From the NCBI GenBank assembly GCA_023897205.1, contig JAHWDD010000009.1, positions 1,550,001 through 1,614,000 of the forward strand: a stretch of DNA of 64,000 nucleotides, read 5' to 3'. Position 1 is the stretch's first letter. Every line of letters begins with the position of its first letter. The position numbers were made by a program, and so were the translations under genes. This stretch comes from Exophiala sp. HKRS030 (Eukaryota; Ascomycota; Eurotiomycetes; Chaetothyriales; Herpotrichiellaceae). Shown piece by piece: positions 55,696-64,000 of the stretch. The notes under the pieces were generated by a model that saw only the letters and a list, made by a program, of their open reading frames with translations, was not told the origin of the DNA and made no database searches.

Positions 55696-57657
55696 CTACC
55701 ATGCATACCCGGTCGAGACCGGCTCTCTATCCACGCCCATCCACTCTTCGTCGTCGCTCGGTTCGTCGTCCAAAAAGTCGTCCTCACGGAACTGGTCCTG
55801 GGCCGGTCTCTGGTCGGAGATCTGTAGGTTGACCACGTCGCACCGACCCTGAATGGCGAGGGAGGAAGACGCGGCGTCGCTATCGCCCGTGTCGTCGCCC
55901 GTGCTCATCCGCTTGAGGCTCTCGGCGATCCTGCTGCTTTGTCGCTGAGAGACGCTGGCGCGTTTGGTGTGGCCTCCAGCAGCGGAGACGGGGGCGGGGC
56001 CGGAGGGCTTGGATCTATTCAGGAAGACGTTTTGGAGTTTCGGCAACCACATCTTTCGCAACTGCGCGCGATCCCGCCAGCTGGCGTTCTTCAGGATGGC
56101 TTTGATGTTGAGTCTCTTCAGGCGTGGTAGGTGCCGCGAAGATTCGACAAGAGAATCGAAAAAGTCTTCGGCATCCTCGGCCGACAATTGGCGCATATTC
56201 TCAAACGAGACGTTGACGAGACTGGACGGCCACGTCGGAGGCCCGTTGGGGAGGAGCTCGTCGTACAGTGGGTCTCGATCGCGATAGGATGTCGGGTCGA
56301 CGTAGAGCATGTCCACGTCGATGTCCTGAAGGCGAGGGCACATAGATTTCACGTCGGCCATGAACCCCAGTGACATGGATTGATTGTCACACAGTTTCAA
56401 TGTTCGTATCGTGCTGCCGCCGACCTGCAGGTATTGCTCAAGTGCCGTCGACGTCAGTTTGGAGCAGTTATCGATCTCGAGGTATTCGAGCCCGACTGGA
56501 AGCATGGGGGTGGTCGATTCATCCAAGCAGCCGCAGTTGATGAGGGACAGTCGCTTCAACCCTGTGAGGTGTTCAAAGGCACTCGTGAACATGCTTTGGA
56601 ACTTTGCAATCTCAGCGTCACTTGACTTGTCGGGAGGAGTCAAGTTCAGAAGGGACAATTCCTGCAATCTGCTGAAAGCCGGTCTTGAATGGGCCGCAAG
56701 TGTCGTTTCCAAGACTTCCGTCGGACTAGGAAACCTCCCATTCCATTCAAATTGCTTCAGAATCACATTATTATCGTCGAGGAGATCAAACAACTCTGGT
56801 GGGTAGGACCAGTGAATCTTGCGGACCCCCGGCTGCGCCCATACCTCGGTTCTCCAATCGTCGTACGTGGAATACAGTCGCATGCCCTGCAGCAACGGTG
56901 TGTTCGATATCAAGTCTTCCAGAGCAATGCCGCTCTTCCGGGCGAGAAGGTGCTTAACCTCGATATCGAGGTAGTGTATTTTCCTGCGGTAATTTGTCAT
57001 CAACCTGCCAGGGTCTTGTTGTAACAGGTGAATGAGACCGTAAGCTCGAACATCGGGATACAATGGAGGGTTGTGGAGCAAGGCCGCAGTACAGGCATCA
57101 TGAAATGACCGGCAGAGCCTTGACAACGAACACAGCCAGTGTATCGAGGCAGTGGGGCGGGATCGCGATTCGTACAGCGGGTATGCTGCATATCTCATGA
57201 TGCTCACGAGGATTTGGTAGGGAAGTTGTTGCCACGGAGGAATGCGACCATTCGGCGGCAGTGAAATTGTGATAGCATCCTTGGCTTTGCTATGGTTGAC
57301 GTCGTGCGACCGCGTTTTCTGTCTTTTGTATGCGCTAAATGGATTTGCGACTGTTCTTGTACCAGCTTTTTGAGGTTTCCGTTTTTGAGGTCTCGTAGAG
57401 GGCTTGTGTATTCTTTTGGGTCGCGATCGCGTTCCTTGTTGTGGCAAGACCTCTTCTGATAGCGAGTCGGATTCGTCCGACGATGTTTCCGTTGTGTCTT
57501 CATCACTGCTCTGTTCTCTGTAGGTCTGGATCCTCCGGCGAACAGCTCGTTGTGGCTGAGGTCGAGTTTCGAAGTCGGAAAGGTCAACAGAGTCACTGTC
57601 TTCGTTGTATCGCACCCGCGCAGCGCGCCGAGGCCGCGACTGATTTGAAGTAGACAT
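55696..57657 (-). CDS. F-box / leucine-rich-repeat protein
   Basis: A single exon of 653 residues. The first 130 are basic and acidic low complexity (RPRRAARVRYNEDSDSVDL, RSRPKRIHKPSTRPQKRKPQ), probably nuclear. An F-box-like segment follows (PPWQQLPYQILVSIMRYAAYPLY, then HWLCSLSRLCRSFHDACT). LRR-like repeats then run across the middle (LTGLKRLSLINCGCLDE, LEYLEIDNCSKLTSTAL, TIRTLKLCDNQSMSL, CPRLQDIDVDMLYVDP). The end is acidic (DDFLDDEPSDDEEW). It should be a substrate adaptor of an SCF ubiquitin ligase; the target is unknown. It shares the fold of Grr1/Amn1-like fungal proteins but I do not assign a specific orthologue. Confidence 0.87.
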   Translation of the reverse strand: MSTSNQSRPRRAARVRYNEDSDSVDLSDFETRPQPQRAVRRRIQTYREQSSDEDTTETSSDESDSLSEEVLPQQGTRSRPKRIHKPSTRPQKRKPQKAGTRTVANPFSAYKRQKTRSHDVNHSKAKDAITISLPPNGRIPPWQQLPYQILVSIMRYAAYPLYESRSRPTASIHWLCSLSRLCRSFHDACTAALLHNPPLYPDVRAYGLIHLLQQDPGRLMTNYRRKIHYLDIEVKHLLARKSGIALEDLISNTPLLQGMRLYSTYDDWRTEVWAQPGVRKIHWSYPPELFDLLDDNNVILKQFEWNGRFPSPTEVLETTLAAHSRPAFSRLQELSLLNLTPPDKSSDAEIAKFQSMFTSAFEHLTGLKRLSLINCGCLDESTTPMLPVGLEYLEIDNCSKLTSTALEQYLQVGGSTIRTLKLCDNQSMSLGFMADVKSMCPRLQDIDVDMLYVDPTSYRDRDPLYDELLPNGPPTWPSSLVNVSFENMRQLSAEDAEDFFDSLVESSRHLPRLKRLNIKAILKNASWRDRAQLRKMWLPKLQNVFLNRSKPSGPAPVSAAGGHTKRASVSQRQSSRIAESLKRMSTGDDTGDSDAASSSLAIQGRCDVVNLQISDQRPAQDQFREDDFLDDEPSDDEEWMGVDREPVSTGYAW

Positions 57658-59655
57658 GGCGCATGCGACGGTGATGTGTGCGACACGAGGAAGCGCTGGC
57701 TGGACGTATGATTTTTCAAGTTCGAGTGATCGTGATCGGAGGAAGGTAATAAATGGTCAGGACATCAGACTGAGATAGGTGGGTCACGTTTCATGGGTTG
57801 TGCATAAATACAACGAGGCTGCAGAATTCCTAGATCCCCGGAGACCAACGATCAAGTCACCATCTGCGTGAATGCAGAGACATCGTCATCATGCCGCGAC
57901 CAAAGCTGATTTCTAGCACTTATTTAAGCTTAAATCATATAAAACCCCATAAATGGAAAGTATGCCGATCAACTATATTCGTCCTCGTAACGTACTGGAG
58001 TACCACTACATTATTAAGTACTCTGTACAGTACAGAATATTGTAGCCTCCATAATGAAGTTTGCCTTAGTTGCTTACCATTGATTTGAGGGTTTTGTTGA
58101 CTCTCCACTGAAACCTCTTCCGGGTTCGAGTATGCATAAAGACAAGTCGACATGTGGAGGGAAGACGTCCAACCTGAACGACAACCGTGTCGAACATGGA
58201 CTTCACTTTCAGAGGGCCATGAGGCTGGAAGCAGTCTGTGGTATTCAATAAATGTGTCAGCGGAAGATCTGTGCCTGTCCTTCGTACGATTAATCGAAGC
58301 CGGCGATGGCCCGAGGATCTCGCATATTTTTAAGGCCTGTCAGGGGCGTTGGCGGATACACGAAGCAGACCACGCAATCTCGACGAGGCCCACAGCCTTG
58401 TCGCATGTTTTCTTCACGTTTGAGCCTTGAAGACTTGACAGTGGAGAGTACGGATATGCATGGCATTTTGAGGAATTCAATATGCGAGAACAATACGTAG
58501 TGCTCCGTACTCCGTAGTACTGTAGATCATATTGCGAAAGGACAGAGAGGATGGTGCTGAAGGAGGGTCGACTATGTGCTGCGCCACCTTGTTCGCCAGC
58601 ATTTCGCAAGTCGCCCGCCTCCCCTGCCCTTACTTCTACTTGTATTCCGTAGGTACGGATAGCTAAGGTATGAACAGTACAGAGTGCGGGTACGAGTACT
58701 CGTATTGTGCTCCGTACCACCACGACTCCGGACACAGTTGGGTCCACCAGCAGAGGAAAAAAAGCACTACAGTAGAGCTGCTGATCAGCATCATGCATGC
58801 CATGCAAATGCGACAAAAGATCGTCTTGCTCCCTTTTTTTAGCAACTTGGTCAGGCACACGGTACGCAAGTCATCGCGTCTTTTCACAGAGTGTCGTCCT
58901 GCAACCTCGAATCCTCGCAAAAGTATCACCTTCTTACCTGAAGCTTCGTACCCATCACATCACAGTACAGCACTTCGTATCTAAATTGAAACGGGGCCGT
59001 CTTGGGGCGCATCATCCAAGCGTCCAAGTCTCAGTAGCAGGGCCAAAGTCGCCTTCAATCTCCGCTCGTGCTCCCCAAGCCAATCTTATCGGGACAGAAC
59101 TCTTCAATCACCTCTGACCGAGCATCGAGTGTCTTCCCTACAGTACAATGATTGAACCGGCTTCAACATTGAAAGCAGCTCACTTGACCCTTCATACTCA
59201 TCTCAATAATTTGTTCTGTACAGAGTAACGTGGCAGTGGCTGTGTCCAGTCGCGTACAGCAAGTAAAAAAAACCCCAAGGCCCTGCAGGTTCCTGGCTTA
59301 ATCCTGCCACTCGAATATCCACTTCTAGTCACCCTGCCAACTTTTCCACTTTGGCAGCTCCTGCAGCCAATAACCCTGAACACCTCGACATCCTCGATTA
59401 CCACCACGCTTCTTGCTTTTCCAGACTTCTCTTTTCCAAAAATATTCTCGTTGGCCTCGCATCCTCCTTCGCCTCGATAACCACCTTTCACACCCTTCTC
59501 CCAAGTCGAAGCTCTTCACACTCATCAACACCCGCCTCCCTCGAGCGCATGGTGTCGCGACGGTGACAGCGCAGCTTCTTCAAGGCGATCATCAGACACA
59601 TTGCAGCGAATTGCAGCGAATTGCAGCGGCTGTGGCCTTTGAGGAGCGTTAAGAA
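57658..59655. other. Long divergent intergenic region (2.0 kb)
   Basis: Contains nonamer-like TACTCCGTA at 58508-58516 and related GCTCCGTA sequences nearby, but no convincing exon. Three TTGCAGCGAA-like decamers at 59601-59630 lie in the probable CHS7 leader. The unusual length suggests complex regulation or an unseen non-coding gene. Confidence 0.5.
59601..59630. repeat. Three tandem 10-bp units TTGCAGCGAA in the CHS7 leader
   Basis: Two exact copies and one near copy lie 26-55 bp before the CHS7 ATG. They would be in the 5' leader. Confidence 0.9.
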
Positions 59656-60658
59656 ATGGGGAATACACAATTTGGGAAATTCCAAGTAAGATCATTCCGT
59701 CGGACTTTTGCAACAGCTGGGTAACATGTGCTTGCAGGACTTCTGTGCCGATTCATTTCTACCAATATGTAATGTGAGTATTTCTACAGACCCCCAGGCT
59801 ATTCGAATCCCAGCTAATTCTTTGTAGATTCTGACAGCCACTAATCAACCTCCCGGTATCCAATATGTCAATGTCAACGGAAGCGGAGGCTGTGTTCTGC
59901 GTGGGATCTCTCTCAGTCATGGAAGAAATCTGGCAAACCTAGGGTCCATATTACTCGCCGGCGTGGCCATCGTTGTCACCTCGTTCTTATTATGGCGGGC
60001 CCAACGAAAGGCGGCCGCCGTTGGTCGAAGAGAAATGCAAATGTTTCTATTGGGATTTTTGGTGATCGAGATCTGCGAAATATTCACAATGGGCGGCTTC
60101 CCACTGGACAACGATGTGCGAAAAGGCTTCACGGCTGTCCACATAGCTGCGGTAACGGCGACATCATGGATACTATTGATGAATGCTTTTGTGGGATACC
60201 AACTCCTCGACGACGGCACGCCCTTATCACTAGGATTGATAGCTGGGAGTTCACTGGCGTTGTTCGTGGGGACCGGGTATATTGCGCTTGATACAGCTTT
60301 CTCGTGGACCGGTTACTGGGACGACTCTTTATCAGCTGCGAGTTCACACCGCAATACCGCTCTCTACGTGCTTTACCAACTAGCGCCGTTGGTGTTCATG
60401 TTCTTTTTCTTCCTCCTGGAGACCATCCTGGTTCTAAGGGTTCTGGGCGAGACAAAGCCTATGCTCTATCTCGGCTCTGCAGCGCTCCTATTCGCCATTG
60501 GCCAGATTTTCATGTATGTGATATCTGTTCACATATGCAACCCGACAGATGGGAAAGTCAACGGCGCCCTGTTTGAAACGCTCTTCACCCTACTCAGCGT
60601 AGTCGCCATTTTCGTGTTCTGGTCGTCTATAACAGAGGACGACTGGCCGATTCAATGA
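59656..60658 (+). CDS. CHS7: Chitin synthase export chaperone Chs7
   Basis: An ER membrane chaperone needed for export of class IV chitin synthase (Chs3) and so for cell-wall chitin. Three exons (59656-59685, 59738-59773, 59828-60658) give 298 residues. The two tiny 5' exons encode MGNTQFGKFQ and DFCADSFLPICN, giving the family's typical FGKFQDFC...PLCN-like start. The lumenal segment with NVNGSGGC follows, then seven hydrophobic helices, with the signature EICEIFTMGGFPLDNDVRKGF and HIAAVTATSWILLMNAFVGYQ. The end FVFWSSITEDDWP is diagnostic. Introns are 52 and 54 nt. It is divergent from the F-box/LRR gene with a 2-kb spacer. Confidence 0.96.
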
Positions 60659-61158
60659 TCGCGGGGACCGACTCACTTCCCGAGATGAGCATCAGCATTA
60701 CCGAAATCCCGGAGGACCTGTTGGGGTTGCATTGGCTGCGTCCAAGAAAAGGCGTGCGATTCGCGCATGCTGCCAAAGGAATTTGTTGAAGCTCACTCGC
60801 TGTGACACACTCATCCAAGGTTACGAAAGGGAACTATCGATCTAGACCTTGACGACTTTTACGCAGCGTTTGGCGTTTTGAATCATGTATGATTGGGGAA
60901 TATGATCAGGAGGTTCGCGTCATATCGATTCGATTTCCGACTGACGAGCCGTCGTGGCTAGGAATCTGCCCACGATCGAGCTGTAATTTTGACACTATAG
61001 CGAAATATTTTGCAGAGTAGTATGATCAGTAAAAACAATATCAATCATGTACAACTCTAAAAAGATTTGATCAAGATGTTCATGATTTGGGATCGACTCG
61101 AACTAGCTCAACAGCACGCGTCGATCACACCATGCCAAATAGTTCCCATAACAGCTCG
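60659..61158. other. Convergent intergenic region
   Basis: About 500 bp between the CHS7 stop and the stop of the small membrane protein gene. No feature is seen. Confidence 0.55.
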
Positions 61159-61699
61159 TCATAAAGCAATCTTTACTTCGACATAAGGCAACGTCCACTC
61201 CGAGCGGCCGAGCAGTTGCCGAAGCCATTGTGTACCGACGCCAGCGTCCACGGGCAGTGAAGCGGGCCCACCAGGACTATTGGTGATCAGTTTTGAGCGG
61301 GCACCGTCGACCAAGTTGGAGGCAGAATCCTTCAACGCCTGAGACAACGCGGTGGCGGTACTGTTTGCAACGTCAGCCAGAAACGCGCCCATGTCTGATG
61401 AGATATCGTCGGCCTGTCCATTGTTGTTGAAGGATGTGGTCGGCGGCGTCGTGTAAAGCCGCGGGATGAACCACGACGCGATCGAAGAGGCAGTAGGGTC
61501 CTCGCCGTACTGGCCGCCGCTACTGCTGAGACTGATGAAGCACCGGTTCGACCAGTGGCAAGATGTGGCGAAGAGGATGACGAGGAGAAGTGAACAGTAT
61601 ATGCAAGGTCGGTTGAGGAAGTAGGTCAGGGCGATGAAGATGATGAGGTGGACCGGAGAAAGAGAGAGTGGTAGAGGTAGGAGGAGGAGTGGGAGGTAA
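61159..61699 (-). CDS. Small hypothetical membrane protein (3' exon; 5' end unresolved)
   Basis: The exon is placed from an acceptor (CACCTAG at 61706-61700) to the stop at 61159-61161, about 180 codons. The frame is open further upstream to 61887 but without an ATG, so at least one 5' exon must exist, perhaps near 62100-62150 where a minus-strand ATG is present. Two hydrophobic segments are visible (LPLLLLPLPLSLSPVHLIIF with IALTYFL, and CIYCSLLLVILFATSCHW). They are followed by a soluble tail with SSDMGAFLADVANSTATALS, resembling a helix. I recognise no family. The pattern of a hairpin-like membrane anchor and a helical C-terminus is all that can be said. Confidence 0.5.
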
Positions 61700-61887
61700 C
61701 TAGGTGAGGCAAGTCCTTGGTCAGTATAGATCCCCGAGTACAGAGTATGATCATGAGAAGAAATGAAAAGAGCGAACAGGCTTGGGATGGTAGGCAGGTA
61801 ACGAACCTTCGCAAGCAGTACATCATTCGATTTGTGCAAAACCCTCTTGAAGAAGAGGTACCTTGGCTTGTCCTCGAGTCGTATCAC

Positions 61888-63269
61888 GACTCGGAGACTT
61901 GTACAAAGTAGCCTCAGCCTCAGAGCCTACGGTAGGTATGGGTACAAGCCCCCCGTTCGTTGCAAACCGCCTCCTTGTTTTCCCTCTTTTGAGGCGTCAC
62001 GGTAACGGTCTTGGGTTTGTTGTTTTGAGGTTGATTAACCGCAGGCGATTCAATTGGGCTGACGGCGGTGTTGGTGGTGGATTGTATTACCGCGAACCTG
62101 GGTTCAGAGATGACGATGATGATGGGATGGTCTCGGACTCATGACTGCTGATGGTTGTGGGATTCGTTGGTCGGGAATCGAGAAGGAGATGGTGAGGGCT
62201 TTGTTTTTTTTGGAGGATTTTGTTGTTTCTCGAACGAGAGTTATTATAATAAGTGAAGTAAGTAGGTACAGACGGAAAGTCGCGGCCGAGGATTTTTGGA
62301 GGAATGAGCGTCGCCGACATTCTACCGCTTCGTCATCAAACAACAGTAGATATTCTATTCGCTAAATGTGCGGATAACACAACAATACTTATACTAGAAG
62401 AACCAGGAAGTGTGAATGCCACAGTCATTACTTACCTAGGTATACTATATCAAGAAATTCTTCGTCCATCTCTGGTGTCCAACTTGGTCGCAAGTACCTT
62501 GCTTGTATTGTTACTGAAGATTCTCATGCAGAGGGAGTAAGTGTCTCAGAATGTCGAATTTACCTGAGCCAGGAAAACGAGTCAAGTACATGTAGTTGTA
62601 GCCTTGGGAAGCCGGACCGTTGCCAGATACAAGTAGGTTGTTTTGGGATCCTGTTGGGCACAGTCCTGTATGAAGACCACAGGCTGACAATTTCCAGGTA
62701 GTATTTACTTGGGCAGCTAAATATGCCTTACGAGTACCGCGATTTAGGTGAATACATTAGGTACCTAGATAGAGACAGAGGACCTTAGATACTTACCTAC
62801 TAAAATACCCCTAGGTGGTAATAAGGTATAGGTAGGGTGAGGTATCGAATAGTACTACAGTAATGAGACGTAATAGTGACTCCTCACCAGCGCAAAAAGA
62901 TGTCACCATAAGATTTGGTTGCGCCTCATATATTTCTCCGCAGCCTCTTTTTTTTTAATTCACTTTACTCACTTTACTCGCACTCATCCTTTGCTCCCGG
63001 TGGGTTTTGATTCCACGCTCATCCCGTCGAATTGCTCTTCCTCTTAGTTCTTCACTTCAGGCTGCGTTCTGTAGTCTTGCACCCTTGGCACTCTTCGTGC
63101 CCTCCATTCATTCGTCCTTTTCCCGTTTCCAGCCTTCTGGGTGTAAAATCCTAGAAACGGAAACCTTGCTTGTACCTTTGCACCTCTACGGCTGATTAGC
63201 AATCTCATCGCTGCTTTCATCGGCTCGTGAGCTCCTCTTCAAGCTTGTTGGTCTACGCTCGACTGAAAA
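61888..63269. other. Intergenic region with no clear gene
   Basis: About 1.4 kb containing, probably, the missing 5' end of the minus-strand membrane protein gene and the promoter of the last gene. TACCTAGGTA occurs near 62434 and related motifs to 62800. A plus-strand frame at 62304-62540 has a hydrophobic stretch but overlaps the repeated palindrome and is probably chance. Confidence 0.45.
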
Positions 63270-64000
63270 ATGTCGAACAACGATCTCCAAGCTCTCTTTG
63301 CCAACCTGAAGCCCAAGGCTCGCGACTCGCCTGCGCCTTCCCAAGCTTCTAATGGTCTCAGCACCGGCGGATTTCCTCCTCAGTCTGCAAATGCTGCTGC
63401 TCAGCCATTGCCTTCGACGCCGCCGGCTTTTGCTTCGTTCGGAAACGTACGCTCGCAACCTGCTGCCGTGCCCTCGCAGGGCGGTGCTGTCACGGCCCAG
63501 TCACTTCTGAATCTACTCAATTTCGGAGCCGCGTCTCAACCTACTGCCAATATCGGTGCGACCTCTCCTACTCCTGCAGTTGCTCAGACTCCCAACAATG
63601 AGAACGTTTTGCCAAAATCAGAAGAAGGAGGAAACACCGCCCGAGGCCCGTCGTTGTCAGCATCCGATCTCGTCGCAAAATTCATGAGTCCTCCTCCAGC
63701 TAAACCCTCCACCGCACCCAAGTCACCGTTCAACTTGGAAGATCAAGGAGGAGGCGGCCATGAACCGTCATCCGCCACCGCTCAGCATGCTTCCCAGGAC
63801 GCACTGCTCAAGCTTCTCAGCAAAGCGCAACCAGGGAACGTAGGTCGACAGATTTCTGTGGATAGGGTTCGTCCCAAGCAGCAGCAGTCAGAGCCTGAGG
63901 ATAAGAGTCCAAATCACTCAAGTCCAGATGCGGTCAGCCTTCCTGTCCGTGTGTTTGGTGCATCCCCGGCCACGACCGGAGGTCAAGAGCAGAATGGTCA
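63270..64000 (+). CDS. N-terminal part of a Ser/Pro-rich protein with helical leucine motifs
   Basis: The frame starts at the ATG at 63270 (MSNNDLQALFANLKPKA) and runs open to the window end, 243 codons. It is disordered and rich in Ser, Pro, Ala and Gln, with spaced short helical leucine motifs: SLLNLLNFG, SASDLVAKFMSP and DALLKLLSKA. This pattern matches large fungal proteins that I associate with mRNA decapping factors of the Edc4/Pdc1 type, in which such motifs bind decapping partners. That identity is inference and needs the missing C-terminal part (WD repeats and a helical end would be expected). No signal peptide is present. A pyrimidine-rich stretch precedes the start. Confidence 0.75.
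   Translation, partial: MSNNDLQALFANLKPKARDSPAPSQASNGLSTGGFPPQSANAAAQPLPSTPPAFASFGNVRSQPAAVPSQGGAVTAQSLLNLLNFGAASQPTANIGATSPTPAVAQTPNNENVLPKSEEGGNTARGPSLSASDLVAKFMSPPPAKPSTAPKSPFNLEDQGGGGHEPSSATAQHASQDALLKLLSKAQPGNVGRQISVDRVRPKQQQSEPEDKSPNHSSPDAVSLPVRVFGASPATTGGQEQNG

Overview
This window is a piece of nuclear chromosome from a filamentous ascomycete (Pezizomycotina). The evidence is short spliceosomal introns (mostly about 50-130 nt, with GTAAGT/GTGAGT donors and YAG acceptors), a Zn2Cys6 regulator, NatC, GID, Sim4 and chitin-synthase chaperone orthologues of fungal type, and several fungus-only hypothetical families. The overall look (Eurotiomycetes, possibly Chaetothyriales) is only an impression. 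I see no tRNA, rRNA, CRISPR, intact transposon or virus. There is one 100-N assembly gap (32987-33086).

Left third (1-22 kb) is rich in redox and detoxification-type enzymes separated by long non-coding stretches. It holds a truncated membrane protein, a Zn2Cys6 transcription factor (minus), a short-chain dehydrogenase, a zinc-independent medium-chain reductase (minus), a secreted royal-jelly/yellow-type protein, the ribosome-assembly chaperone Rrb1, an epoxide hydrolase, a low-complexity hypothetical gene (minus), an aldo-keto reductase (minus) and a cupin (minus). There is no polyketide synthase, NRPS or terpene synthase, so this is not an obvious metabolite cluster.

Middle (23-41 kb) contains a nucleotide-sugar-type transporter, a type II GT32-like glycosyltransferase, a fungal hypothetical protein, a kinetochore Fta2-type gene whose intron holds a GGA microsatellite and the assembly gap, an F-box protein, a Rab11/Ypt31 GTPase, and a large chromodomain protein that resembles Chp1 in layout.

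Right third (41-64 kb) is dense housekeeping: a Pho80-type cyclin, the GID/CTLH subunit ARMC8/Vid28, the NatC subunit Mak10/Naa35, ATP synthase epsilon, RNA polymerase III subunit Rpc82, cytochrome bc1 core protein 2, an F-box/LRR protein, the chitin synthase chaperone Chs7, a small membrane protein and the start of a gene with helical leucine motifs. Rpc82 and the bc1 subunit share a 378-bp divergent promoter with a CCAATCA box.

The most unusual observation is a 71-bp near-identical duplication (70/71). The last-exon acceptor and catalytic-His region of the epoxide hydrolase (15870-15940) reappears at 17028-17098, where it lies antisense inside the coding exon of the neighbouring minus-strand gene. 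I did not find a clear new multi-gene system; most of the window is ordinary fungal euchromatin.
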